Origin: an uncultured Eggerthellaceae bacterium
GTDB taxonomy: Bacteria; Actinomycetota; Coriobacteriia; Coriobacteriales; Eggerthellaceae
Direction: 5' to 3'
Assembly (NCBI GenBank): GCA_910588985.1
Contig: CAJURO010000008.1
Location: forward strand, 1 to 64,000
DNA: 64,000 bases
The notes beneath the pieces were generated by a model, which was given only the letters and a program-made list of their open reading frames with translations, did not search any database and was not told the DNA's origin. Of this stretch, positions 46,001-53,460 are shown piece by piece. The translations under genes were made by a program, and so were the position numbers. Within the stretch, counting starts at the first letter, position 1. Every line of letters starts with the position of its first letter.

Positions 46001-48381
46001 TCGTTGAACTCGAAGTTGGCGGGAGCAGTGTAGATGTAGGTTGACCCGCAGGCGAAGAGCATGGACGTGGATCCCATGTACATAGCTCCTGGCTCCATGG
46101 TGAGCCAGATAGGAAGATAATCGGGATAGCGCCGCGATGCCTGGTCCCAGCCGCGCCAAAAGAGCTCCTCGGTTTCAGGATGACCCTCGATAACAGGGGG
46201 CTCGTACTCATGGTAGAACGCGATGGTGGACATGTAATCGGCAAACCAATTGGCAACATCGGCATAGCCGGAAGCTCGCTTGACAAGCGTCTGGATCAGA
46301 GTCGGAGAATTGTAGATCCCGGTGAAGGGCCCGAGCCTCGTATTGATGACCGTGTTGGACATCAAGCGGATCATGGAGTACGAGAGCATGGTATCCGAGC
46401 GCACATCGTAGGTCATGTTCACCAGCGAGAGCCCCGGCTTCACAACTCCACCACGGAAAGCTACGATCAAGAATGCATTCCCGTTGTTCTGAAATCCCGT
46501 CTCTTCGCTGCCGCCAATGCCGAAGTTCAAGAATCTATCCCAATAGGTATAGAGAAACAATAGGTTGAACATCTTCAGCTCGACCGCATGGGATTGCCAG
46601 TTATCCGTAGGTTTGGCGTTCTCGGCTTGGCTCATATAGTAGTTCCACAGTGGGGACTCCGAATACATCGGATTCCAGGTGGGTATGTTGGTCAACAGAT
46701 TAGCCGCTACTTCCTCGGCCTTGTCGTGGATGTTGCGATCGAAATAATCGCGCACAGTACGATGCATCTTCACATCGGATTTGAATGGAGCGAAATAATC
46801 GTTGTAAGTCTTCGATCGGATGAACGCTGCCACCCGTTCGATGCCGTGCTGAGCACCTTCTCCCAATGACCAGAAATTAGGCTGATAAAGAATGCCTGCT
46901 TCGCCCATCGTATATGAGGCCATAAGCGAGCTGGCCCCCAAGAATTGAACATCATTCGTCTCAGATGTGCCATCCGAGAAATAAACGACGTTGCGAACGA
47001 TGTTCTCCTCTTCTCCCTCCAGCATGCTCACCTTCATGCCTTGCGTAGCGTGCACGGGCCAGAGCTCTTGAATGGTCTTGCTATAAAGCCCGCTAGATTC
47101 AGGTATGGCGTTACCTGATTTTACGATGTCCTCATAAGAGGCGTAGGGCGCTAGCTTATAGGCATTGCGATAAGCCTGATCGCGGCTGGCATCGTATCCT
47201 GGCGTGCTTGCGATGTTCGCCATCATGGTGGTGTCATTCGCCACCGGTTGGCCTGAGAGGACCTTTACATAGCCTTCCCAATCCGCGCCTTTCGTGTACA
47301 GCACCTCAAAGGTCTTCGCTTGCTCACCAGCACCAGCAGGCAGCTGCAAAGTGACATAGATGCATCCATCCCTCAAACTAGCAGATAGCACAGGGCTATA
47401 GAATGACGGCATGTTGAGCATCTGAACATAGGCGGTGTGCCTGCTGAGATAGTTATTTATATAACTGACGAAGATATCTTGCGTCTGCGGGGTGCCAGAG
47501 TTGTCATACAGGATGACGGACTTTATGTCCTTCAGCACTACATCAGTGGAATAAGAGCTGCTTTGGAGCTGAACATCTCCTTCTGCAGAAATCTCTCGAA
47601 TGCGCGACATCAATCTGAAGGCTGCATTTTCGATGCTGTTCGCACTCGATGCCAGCTCTTTCTCTCCTGGTTGGCTCACGATCACATCCTCAGAGCTCAA
47701 CGTAGGATCGTAGGTGATCGAGGCTTCTTCTGCCTCACGTGCGCTCCTCAGCGCATCCTCAACTTCTGCCTCGGTGAGAGTTGGGCTTTGGGCCTGCGCT
47801 TCTTCCGCTAATCTCTCAGCCTCTGCCTGGCGCTCCTCATCCTCCCGTGCAACGTCCTCATAGCCTTCCATGCAGTTTCCGCAGTTCGCAGAAGAGCCAT
47901 TCTGCTCACCTTCAAGATAGGCCCCCGTAAGCGAATCGACGATGAATTCATTGTCGAGATCCTCTTCGGTGATGTCACCTTCAGCTAGATAGGCATCAAG
48001 GATGGCCTGCCTCTCCTCTTCGCTGCGTGGAGGAGAGGCAAGGCCTTCATCAGAAGTCTCCGAGTCCTCGCCGAACAGAATAGATGCGATGTCAGGGTCG
48101 ACAAGCTCTCCCTGAGCATTCACTACGCTCCCATCAAGTGGAACATCCACAACGATCTGATGGGGAAGCGACGATGGCACATTGTTGCTCTCTTCAGCTG
48201 AAGCACCTTCCTCTACAGGCTCCTCCTCCAACGCTGCATCCACGCTCAGTGGGTGAGTGTCAGCATAAGCAGGAATGACCTGCGAGAGAGGGGCGCTTGG
48301 AAAGAGAAGAGCCACTGCTAACAAAACGCATAGGGCCATGCGCAGTCGCGTCCAAAGAACCTTCTGAGATCCTCCCAACAT
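40069..48381 (-). CDS. LPXTG-anchored giant M26-type zinc metalloprotease
   Basis: A 2770-residue surface protein. In order: a signal peptide (MALCVLLAVALLF, cleavage near AYA-D); an acidic Glu-rich region; a long catalytic part with WSHEMAHALDND (zinc motif H918-E919-H922) and LGGGRRDGASNEDF, whose Glu941 is a probable third ligand, closely resembling streptococcal ZmpA/IgA1 protease (HEMTH, LGG.GRR); beta-helix-like GLUG-type repeats (about 1200-1600); seven InlB B-repeats (about 1965-2515); a Pro/Asp/Lys-rich wall-spanning segment; and LPKTG, a hydrophobic helix and RRRMKG. ATG at 48381 follows GAGG by five bases. No sortase gene is in the window. Substrate unknown. Confidence 0.88.
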   Translation of the reverse strand: MLGGSQKVLWTRLRMALCVLLAVALLFPSAPLSQVIPAYADTHPLSVDAALEEEPVEEGASAEESNNVPSSLPHQIVVDVPLDGSVVNAQGELVDPDIASILFGEDSETSDEGLASPPRSEEERQAILDAYLAEGDITEEDLDNEFIVDSLTGAYLEGEQNGSSANCGNCMEGYEDVAREDEERQAEAERLAEEAQAQSPTLTEAEVEDALRSAREAEEASITYDPTLSSEDVIVSQPGEKELASSANSIENAAFRLMSRIREISAEGDVQLQSSSYSTDVVLKDIKSVILYDNSGTPQTQDIFVSYINNYLSRHTAYVQMLNMPSFYSPVLSASLRDGCIYVTLQLPAGAGEQAKTFEVLYTKGADWEGYVKVLSGQPVANDTTMMANIASTPGYDASRDQAYRNAYKLAPYASYEDIVKSGNAIPESSGLYSKTIQELWPVHATQGMKVSMLEGEEENIVRNVVYFSDGTSETNDVQFLGASSLMASYTMGEAGILYQPNFWSLGEGAQHGIERVAAFIRSKTYNDYFAPFKSDVKMHRTVRDYFDRNIHDKAEEVAANLLTNIPTWNPMYSESPLWNYYMSQAENAKPTDNWQSHAVELKMFNLLFLYTYWDRFLNFGIGGSEETGFQNNGNAFLIVAFRGGVVKPGLSLVNMTYDVRSDTMLSYSMIRLMSNTVINTRLGPFTGIYNSPTLIQTLVKRASGYADVANWFADYMSTIAFYHEYEPPVIEGHPETEELFWRGWDQASRRYPDYLPIWLTMEPGAMYMGSTSMLFACGSTYIYTAPANFEFNDAQRASFKARLDNIFPHCAKYSSTVATIVGKERVNTTIVLTLDNMTSRYDYGTAQNVYYESQGLWGKHYTEDPWQKNFFDVSELYDTTGGQGAAAATYNMSPTNKRILFLAYTSLSCGWSYYWSHEMAHALDNDVFLGGGRRDGASNEDFTDGLLTQGHGAMSPVMNLCYDYNISSDIMSNYDRDRIYGKDQTDDFYNKVYETLDMLDYAALQAFLRLDKDEQNAVASQVWFSGQNGTSPLDSGTNTTILCSRSKVIDGFDGTTATMPVNESVFNDGSKKFETIEEVYDNQLFLRPGIPDGGSITWQRQIYVTEDNRGTWWFPVHANTFYPDSRSFKVMMYRMLGREGYDAFATYGSAGGNDLQKLMKITGCSSYKEWQMKTWEGIEAKKDSLAYADFDALVDKFETALKSDASMHDRNLGSMFSLRTRMFYMMKRVTNDFRYGIYENQKPVTHINTLSDLLKVADNPQGNYVLDSDIDASSVEFEAGTALISGVFYGKFDGQGHKILVKGTPLGGLFEGARHAYIKDLTLDGVAADAAALTTVNCELENISYIRFERQVWSVDDFVNINDDLRLGVNKFHLMADLDFAEWSSANTAAETKKLSVVTQFMSGTQMDPKVFNGNGHTITGLSGASLFDKAFFAEIRDFTLKSSSNMQDATVGDNVALIARRSAKSVFEDLYLDTVSAQGRYRVGFIVGDDGGINASGADGRVGGSQFNRIQVTNGRLWNGNSSVQGNCCYAGFIAGRVVNSDLSDIFVQGAFASCGVSCGGVIGAITCSARLERCISKVSMSSTVTNGKNGIVLGDIENSNNNLYDAENTRISACFGLGVPTNDNVARLAKMTAPAEDAFVNCYEDASITTGASLVGDAVPGVKYARTDLGLLQHLSKELQSISYTFPMLYNGAVVYENLGFEADVWEFDPTIEIGYPMLRFVGNRASFAQYDLDIAIDYKNEKLVCSGTDFDASKRISLHNLPFRSLKDLPGSGIYKGDWQDDGFASAPIFFSVISEDPNSVDLSEIIEYEGFDNAETESKGTRSVSLYFAAKWSGKSYNFIKTVELSPRPENGYADNIKGVRANSKGMGAIHVLTVGPGLMPALEYRSVSDAGEDTASASVNAAANREATAESSSEWTPITASSTSVPTGTYEVRLAATDSSFASYPSTVVVDPYDPNAVTFPLTLDPQGGTWVEGFDAPNTYNNEQVTALPDESSITRRGYSFAGWYTNESLVGNPQTEIPAGQDEALAFYAGWKAKTYSVALNLEGGRIPTGGNVTEYTFGVGARLPVPAKESYEFGGWYEDPSFEGEPITEIGKDEDGDKQFYAKWYRPIFNVILDPMDGKLAEGIPSAFTYEGGAGAVLPDASQVFYEGHTFAGWFENSSFTGLPVSSIPPEARGDKRYFAKWDLGVYSITFSPNGGTLGFEQTGVSSYTYGTPCTLPLYERPGYVFLGWFDNKEFAGSAITEISAGQSGDKHYYAKWEPGTYTISYRIGSDGTGATPPNTIDLSAFESYQTSERSFLLPNDTVMQWEGHTFAGWHEKSDFSDAPLMELAAGTYGDKELYAKWAGEACVLSFYTSGGAFEVQPKTVYELGEDGAHEGDEVALPVASTLSRVGYDFVGWYENANLEGEPLESVRLSKGMIALFAAWSPIKYEIAYDLGGGKWQTGQMVQVAYDIESGDIALPSSSLLVREGYEFKGWFDNEAHTGDPVTLIPAGSIGDKHFFAAWTKLSDPEEPEDPNKPTDPEDPNKPTDPEDPTNPTDPDKPDKPTDPEDPSKPDDPEDPNTVIISCTISGMEDKVILWDETGYARIVLPRDKMPKDASEFTLVVPEGISYEVKKREAAPLETFARLFAAAIEQREAREASDFWDLALWPTEHPDEPSLRKSYILEVVPQASDPTDPKDPSYPTEPSDPSNPNDPSDPSNNGASSGGGTAPVRDNRDSSGTGTTLPKTGDETDRMTALGVAGVCGAAALLGALMIRRRMKG
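40168..40182 (-). other. Sortase signal LPKTG
   Basis: LPKTG is followed by DETDR, a hydrophobic segment (LGVAGVCGAAALLGALMI) and RRRMKG, a complete cell-wall sorting signal at the C-terminus of the M26-type protease. Confidence 0.93.
40838..42490 (-). repeat. Seven tandem InlB B-repeats (Listeria-Bacteroides repeats)
   Basis: The encoded units of about 70-80 residues follow the pattern beta strand - GG - YEF.GWYEN..F.G.P - I..G..GDK.FYAKW. Examples are GYSFAGWYTNES, YEFGGWYEDPSFEG, HTFAGWFENSSFTG and YEFKGWFDNEAHTG. Such repeats extend adhesins and surface enzymes away from the wall. The units are diverged, so recent expansion is unlikely. Confidence 0.85.
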
Positions 48382-48777
48382 TTGCCCCTCTTCCAACCCC
48401 GTGAGTACGATGATACAGTCCTTCTAAGTATAAATCTGAAAGCATTGTTGAACAGCATAGACACCCTTTGAGCTCTCCTTCTTCACAATGCTTTCATAGA
48501 AAAAGCACGCACTGCCATTCATGGCAGTGCACCGTCCTCGAAAGCGAATGTCCTTTGAGCAACAAAGCGATGATGTCTGAGTAGCAGAAGATAGATATAT
48601 CCCCTCACGCCCAAAACGGACTATGGTGGAGAAGAGCTTGCGCAATGCATGCGCATGAGCGTGGATACGCGCGGTGTTCTGCCATGAAAGAGGCTGCTTC
48701 AATTGGACGCTCCATCGAATAAGGTCGCTGCGAAAACGGCGAGAGGGCACACCTAAAGGACCGAATGGAAGGTCATT
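48382..48777. other. Gene-free region upstream of the protease
   Basis: About 400 bases. A minus-strand frame of 146 codons (48424-48864) spans it but runs into the pseudogene and has no family resemblance. I see no convincing promoter consensus; AAGTATAAAT near 48429 may be part of the protease promoter region. The plus-strand end merges with the start of the MFS pseudogene. Confidence 0.4.
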
Positions 48778-49342
48778 GTGGTGCTCTTCGCATGCAACCT
48801 TCTGGCATCGTTCATGCAATCTATCATGAATATTGCCCTTGACCAGGTCTCTACTGAATTCCATGTCCGCCTTGCTGAAGCGAACCTGGTCATCATCGCC
48901 TTCGCCATCGTCGCGAGCGCCGTCATCACAACTGCAGCCTCGGTGGTGAAGCGCTTCTGCTTCTTTCCCCTAAAGGGAAGGCCGGTTTCCTGCTTGCGGT
49001 CAACAGCGGCGTCATCGGCATCGGATTGGCCTCTTCTTCCCAGCCGTCAAGAGCATCGATCTGGAAGTGTTGCCGCAAAGCATCTCATCGAATGGCTCGT
49101 CCATCCATTCGGCATTGGCACAGATCGCCGGATGCATTTCCTCGGCGCTCTATGTAGGTCTCATGTCTGGGGATGTGGAAGCACAGCTAGCTGTAGGAGC
49201 TTCGAAAGCCCGCGCCTATGCTGTCGGGTTCGCCCACACCCTCCCGATCGAAATCGGCTGTATCATAGCAGCTCTTTTGAACTCTCTTGCATACGTTAAG
49301 CTCGTAAAAGCCTTCTCCCGCTCGCACCCAGATGAGAAATGA
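48778..49342 (+). pseudogene. MFS transporter (DHA2/EmrB type), remnant
   Basis: The first part encodes LFACNLLASFMQSIMNIALDQV, the typical first segment of 14-helix drug:proton antiporters. The frame then breaks near 48950-49050, and the end is read in another frame (VLPQSISSNGSSIHSALAQIAG, then FAHTLPIEIGCIIAALLNSLAY). The remaining length is about 185 codons against some 460 in intact relatives, so both internal deletion and frameshift have occurred. It lies between the protease and the metal importer and is not expected to be functional. Confidence 0.75.
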
Positions 49343-49420
49343 TTGATATCACAATGGTGCTGCTTTTCTAACCGTTTGGTTCTAAGTAGTTGAAGACTGT
49401 CGTCTTTATTAGACTCGTTT

Positions 49421-49433
49421 ATGTATAATACTT
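49421..49433 (+). promoter_or_regulatory. Candidate operator of the FecCD-type importer
   Basis: ATGTATAATACTT, centred on GTAT-A-ATAC and containing a TATAAT hexamer, lies 28 bases before the permease start. An almost identical and fully symmetric site occurs at 54867-54879 between moeA and the DUF364 gene. This suggests a shared regulator acting at the -10 region. Confidence 0.5.
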
Positions 49434-49460
49434 CTATAAGAATAATATTCCCGATCGAGA

Positions 49461-50531
49461 ATGACTGGCGTGGCTCAATCACCAACAACATTGGAGCTTG
49501 ATGAATGTGAGCGAAGATCCGCTTTGAGCAGGCGCGCTGACGTCATCATTGGTGCGCTTGTGATCGTGCTGGTGGTCGTTGCTGGCGCCTCCCTCATGAT
49601 GGGTCGCTACCCCATTGATCCTCTCCAGGCAATAGCAATGCTGCTCAATCTCGTCATTCCCCTTGACCAATCCTGGACCGACCAACAGGCCACGCTCTTC
49701 TTCAACGTTCGCCTACCACGCATCCTTCTTGCGCTTATGGTGGGTTGCTGCCTTTCAGTAGCTGGCGCAGCCTATCAAGGTACCTTCCAAAACCCGCTTG
49801 TATCGCCTGATATCCTTGGCGCCAGCCAAGGTGCAGCATTCGGCGCAGCCTGCGCCATTCTTGCAGGATTCACCGGTGCCATGGTTTCGGTCTCGGCTTT
49901 CTTCGTGTCGCTTCTTACCGTAGCGCTCGTCCTGCTCATCAGCTCACGCGCCAAGGGCAACCACATGATGGTCGTCGTGCTGGCAGGCGTGATGGTCAGT
50001 TCCCTTTTCCAAGCCGGCGTCTCGTATACGAAGCTCGTTGCTGATCCCAACAATGACGAGCTTGCCGATATCACCTATTGGCTCATGGGAAGCCTCACAG
50101 GTGCGAAGATGGGGCAAGTTGGCGTTGTGTTCCCCATCTTGCTCGTCGGTTGCTCCATCCTATTCGCTCTTCGCTGGCGAATCAACATCCTTACCATGGG
50201 TGACGAGGAGGCATCGACCATGGGCGTGGATGCGCGTCGCATTCGCATCATCGTCATCATAGCCGCCACCTTCTTGACGGCCGCCTGCGTGTCCGTTTCG
50301 GGCATGATCGGGTGGATAGGGCTCGTTATCCCTCATCTCTGCCGCATGCTCGTAGGCGCCGACTACCGCAAGCTGATACCTGCCTCCATGCTCATGGGCG
50401 CTTCGTTTCTCCTTGTGGTAGATGACATCGCTCGACTGGCTACGACAGCTGAGATCCCCATCGGCATCTTGACTGCGTTCGTAGGCGCACCCTTCTTCCT
50501 GTATCTCATCACACGAAAGAAGCGGCTATGA
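49461..50531 (+). CDS. FecCD-type ABC transporter permease
   Basis: A 356-residue inner-membrane permease with about ten helices, of the BtuC/FhuB/MolB family. It has VRLPRILLALMVGCCLSVAGAAYQG, NPLVSPDILGASQGAAFGA and the cytoplasmic loop MIGWIGLVIPHLCRMLVGADYRKLIP. It forms an importer with the ATPase and binding protein that follow; the stop overlaps the ATPase ATG by four bases. Family substrates include iron-siderophores, haem, cobalamin and molybdate/tungstate. The neighbouring moeA favours an oxyanion. Confidence 0.93.
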   Translation: MTGVAQSPTTLELDECERRSALSRRADVIIGALVIVLVVVAGASLMMGRYPIDPLQAIAMLLNLVIPLDQSWTDQQATLFFNVRLPRILLALMVGCCLSVAGAAYQGTFQNPLVSPDILGASQGAAFGAACAILAGFTGAMVSVSAFFVSLLTVALVLLISSRAKGNHMMVVVLAGVMVSSLFQAGVSYTKLVADPNNDELADITYWLMGSLTGAKMGQVGVVFPILLVGCSILFALRWRINILTMGDEEASTMGVDARRIRIIVIIAATFLTAACVSVSGMIGWIGLVIPHLCRMLVGADYRKLIPASMLMGASFLLVVDDIARLATTAEIPIGILTAFVGAPFFLYLITRKKRL

Positions 50532-51313
50532 GCATCAAAGTCGATCACCTCAGCTTCGCCTACGGTCAGCATCAAGTGCTGGATGACCTCACGTTCGACA
50601 TCCCTGATGGCTGCCTGGTCAACGTGCTCGGCCCGAACGGCGTAGGCAAGTCAACCCTATTTCGATGCATTCTGGGATTGAGTCAGCACTTCACGGGCAG
50701 TGTTTTCGTGAACGGCAAGGACATCCGTAGCCTTTCCATCAAGGAGCGTGCCCGCGAGATCTCCTACATCCCGCAATCCCATGCACCTGTCTATGACTAC
50801 GAAGTGCTCGATGTCGTGCTCATGGCCACGGGCAGCGACCTCAAGATGCTCTCGAATCCAGGATGCTCTCAGCGGCGTCGAGCCTACGAAGCGCTTGAGC
50901 GCATCGGGATCGAGAGTTTTGCGCACCGTATGTACACTCACATCTCTGGAGGAGAGCAGCAGCTCGTACTGATTGCGCGCGCTCTTGCTCAGAACGCGCG
51001 CACCATCGTCATGGACGAGCCGACGAGTGCTCTTGACTATGGCAACACCATGCGCGTTCTTTCCTGCGTGCGACAACTCGCGCGCGAAGGGCTCTCGATC
51101 GTGCAATCCACTCATAATCCTGACCATGCATTCCTTTATGCAGACAAGACGCTCGTCCTGAAAGAAGGGCGGGTTGACGCCTTTGGCAGCCCAAAGGATG
51201 TCATCACCTCTGAGTTGATCAGCGGCCTTTACAGCATCGATGTCGAGGTCAACTCCCTCTACGGTGACAAGGTGCGCGTATGCGTGCCTGTACACGAGAT
51301 AGACCATCCATAA
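50528..51313 (+). CDS. ABC transporter ATP-binding protein (FecCD-type system)
   Basis: A 261-residue ATPase with Walker A GPNGVGKSTLF, Q-loop IPQSHAP, signature ISGGEQQL and Walker B TIVMDEPTSALD, then the switch His in STHNPDHA. The Q-loop and signature resemble those of vitamin B12, iron and molybdate importers. It is coupled to the permease by an ATGA overlap, and the binding-protein gene starts 28 bases after it. Confidence 0.94.
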   Translation: MSIKVDHLSFAYGQHQVLDDLTFDIPDGCLVNVLGPNGVGKSTLFRCILGLSQHFTGSVFVNGKDIRSLSIKERAREISYIPQSHAPVYDYEVLDVVLMATGSDLKMLSNPGCSQRRRAYEALERIGIESFAHRMYTHISGGEQQLVLIARALAQNARTIVMDEPTSALDYGNTMRVLSCVRQLAREGLSIVQSTHNPDHAFLYADKTLVLKEGRVDAFGSPKDVITSELISGLYSIDVEVNSLYGDKVRVCVPVHEIDHP

Positions 51314-51341
51314 CGGTCGAAAACGAGAAGAAGGAGGAAAG

Positions 51342-52484
51342 ATGCGTTTGAAGACCAGGAGCAATGACGGAAAGAAGGGAGCCAGAAGAGCATTAGCTAT
51401 GCTCTGCACAGGCGTACTCTGCTTGAGCATGCTCGGCGCAGTGGGTTGTGCTTCGAACAACAACTCAGGACAGCAGTCGTCTTCCCAGCAAGCAGCTCAA
51501 TCAGAAACACGCATATTCACTGACTCGCTCGGGCGGGAAGTCGAGCTGCCTGCGAAGATCGAGAAGATATGCCCATCTGGCCACACTGCACAGCAAGTGC
51601 TGCTCACCATGGCGCCAGATCTGATGGTGGGGCTTTCTCAGCCACTCAGCGATGACCAGCTTGCGATCTTCGGCGACAAATTCAAGGATTACCCTGTCTT
51701 TGGGGCTGTTCTCGGTGCGAAAGACGACTTCAACCGCGAGGCTGTAGCAGCCGCCGAGCCTCAGGTGATCATCGATACGGGCGAAGTCAAGAAGGATACC
51801 CAAGAGAGCCTTGATGCGCTCCAGGAGCAACTGGGCATCCCTGTAGTGTTCGTTGAAGCTTATCTGGAAGACTACGGCGCAGCTTATAAGACACTCGGTG
51901 AGCTGCTCGACATGGAAGAGCGCGGCAATCAGCTCTCCACCTATTGCACTGATGTGTACAACGAGGTGAAGGACACCATGGCCACCATTCCAGAGTCCGA
52001 GCGCGTCAACATGGCCTATCTCTTGGGCGAGAACGGACTGAACGCCATTGCGAAGACCTCGGTTCAAGGCCAGGTTATCGACATGGTCGCCAACAATGTC
52101 GTAGTGGTTGACGATGTGTCCGGCAAGGGCAACGGCAACGAGATCAGCCTCGAGCAGATAGCTGTTTGGAATCCTGATCTCATCATCTTCCAAGCTGGGA
52201 GCATCTACGACACTGTCGGTAACGACCCAGCTTGGCAGGGTATCGCAGCTATTGCAAACGACAACTACTATGAGGTGCCGAACAATCCATGGTGCTGGAT
52301 GAACAATCCACCGACCGTGAACCAGCTCATGGGCATGCAGTGGCTTCCTCGTCTGCTCTATCCCGATGCATTCGACGATAGCATCCAAGATGTGACGAAG
52401 GCGTACTACAGCACGATGTACAACTACGACCTTTCTGATGCAGAGCTTGCGAATATCCTTGAGGGAGCGCTTCCTCAGGCATAG
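51342..52484 (+). CDS. Periplasmic-binding-protein-like lipoprotein of the FecCD importer
   Basis: A 380-residue class III substrate-binding protein. The signal peptide ends in a lipobox (LGAVGC), followed by a Ser/Gln-rich linker. Two lobes follow: FTDSLGREVELPAKIEKI, AAAEPQVIIDTGEVKK, a bridging helix, and then NPDLIIFQAGS. It would be anchored to the membrane outer face and feed the upstream permease. A strong AAGGAGG precedes the ATG. The ligand is not evident; molybdate, tungstate or a metal chelate is favoured by the adjacent moeA and DUF364 genes. Confidence 0.9.
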   Translation: MRLKTRSNDGKKGARRALAMLCTGVLCLSMLGAVGCASNNNSGQQSSSQQAAQSETRIFTDSLGREVELPAKIEKICPSGHTAQQVLLTMAPDLMVGLSQPLSDDQLAIFGDKFKDYPVFGAVLGAKDDFNREAVAAAEPQVIIDTGEVKKDTQESLDALQEQLGIPVVFVEAYLEDYGAAYKTLGELLDMEERGNQLSTYCTDVYNEVKDTMATIPESERVNMAYLLGENGLNAIAKTSVQGQVIDMVANNVVVVDDVSGKGNGNEISLEQIAVWNPDLIIFQAGSIYDTVGNDPAWQGIAAIANDNYYEVPNNPWCWMNNPPTVNQLMGMQWLPRLLYPDAFDDSIQDVTKAYYSTMYNYDLSDAELANILEGALPQA

Positions 52485-52506
52485 AGCGTGCATCGGTCAA
52501 AAAGCT

Positions 52507-52540
52507 AAAAGAAAGGTGGCGAAAGCTGCCTTTCTTTTTT
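52507..52540 (+). terminator. Intrinsic terminator of the importer operon
   Basis: A 10-bp stem AAAAGAAAGG/CCTTTCTTTT with a further internal GC/GC pairing is followed by a T-run. It immediately precedes element C. Confidence 0.85.
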
Positions 52541-52545
52541 GCCCA

Positions 52546-52704
52546 TGTACCCACGATGGATACATGAGAGGTTGTCATATGATGATGAAAGTCTCGCCGC
52601 GTCGTCGCTTCGAGACATAAGTCTCTCAGCGACTTTGGCTTACCTCGCTTTCATCATCATATGACAACCATAAACAGTAAGTTTTCCACCTTGGACTAAC
52701 AGGG
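52546..52704. repeat. Interspersed palindromic element, copy C
   Basis: About 159 bases. The core (52592-52647) is flanked by a perfect 22-bp inverted repeat, 52570-52591 and 52648-52669 (GGTTGTCATATGATG outward, GATGAAAG inward). The outer arms (GTACCCACGATGG on the left, CCTTGGACTAACAGGG on the right) are recognisable but more diverged than in B. The core is nearly identical to B and reads in the same direction on the plus strand. It lies between two converging gene ends, 18 bases from the NTPase stop. Confidence 0.8.
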
Positions 52705-52722
52705 ATTTTTAGAATGCGTCTT

Positions 52723-53400
52723 CTAATACCCAGAAAGGACCTTCTCAAGATCCTCGGAAGAGGAACCAATACGCAGACAACCGCCCCATAAGGACGAGAA
52801 GCGCTCCTCAGCGATATCAAGAAGCGCCTCTCTGACCACGATGATGGCGTCTTCGATCTCTCCTTGTGGTCCTCGATCCAAAAGGTGCACTGCCTCGACG
52901 AATCCTGCATCGTGCTTGAGCTCCAGCCAACCAAGCTCGTCAACGATCAAGATCCCTTGAGCATCAGCACCTGAGGAAGATGCATTCATCAGATCCCTAG
53001 AGATGCTCGCGAAATGCTCGTTGACGGCATCGATAGCGCCATCCGAGATATGCCATATGAGTCCCGCGCGAGCTGCTTGATCCTCACCCGCATAGAGCCC
53101 GCTCGCTTGCGCGATATCGCGGCGCAGAGCAAACCGTGCGCGCCTCTTATCAGGGAGAAAGAGCGTGTCAATGCCGATCTTCTCGAAACGTCCTCGAAGC
53201 TCGCCCTGACAGCCCTCTTGCCTAGAATGCTTCGTCTCTTTCTGCTCTACCCCAACCTCTTGAGCAAGCGCGTGATCTATCCAGACCCCTGGCGAGAGCA
53301 CGCCGTAAGAAGTCACGTCAGCTTCAGCAAAGACCTCTACCAAGTGCTCGAGCCAGCGCGTCTTCCCAATTTGAACATCGCCTGTCAAAAGGAACAGCAT
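52723..53400 (-). CDS. THEP1-like nucleoside-triphosphatase
   Basis: About 225 residues with the P-loop LLTGDVQIGKTRWL, a central YGVLSPGVW strand and the Walker B ILIVDELGWLELKHDAGF, as in NTPase_1/THEP1 proteins that resemble MobB-type P-loop NTPases. In anaerobes such genes often occur next to molybdenum cofactor genes, as here downstream of moeA (60 bases). The true role is unknown. ATG at 53400 is 8 bases behind GGGGAG. Confidence 0.8.
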   Translation of the reverse strand: MLFLLTGDVQIGKTRWLEHLVEVFAEADVTSYGVLSPGVWIDHALAQEVGVEQKETKHSRQEGCQGELRGRFEKIGIDTLFLPDKRRARFALRRDIAQASGLYAGEDQAARAGLIWHISDGAIDAVNEHFASISRDLMNASSSGADAQGILIVDELGWLELKHDAGFVEAVHLLDRGPQGEIEDAIIVVREALLDIAEERFSSLWGGCLRIGSSSEDLEKVLSGY

Positions 53401-53460
53401 AGGGCCCACTCCCCGTTCTTATAACGAGCTTCTTCAAGCCAAGTCAGCAAGGGTTTGACA

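Noticed and set aside
48424..48864. 146-codon minus-strand open frame upstream of the protease
   Set aside because: It overlaps the start of the MFS remnant antisense, with no motif and no good ribosome-binding site.
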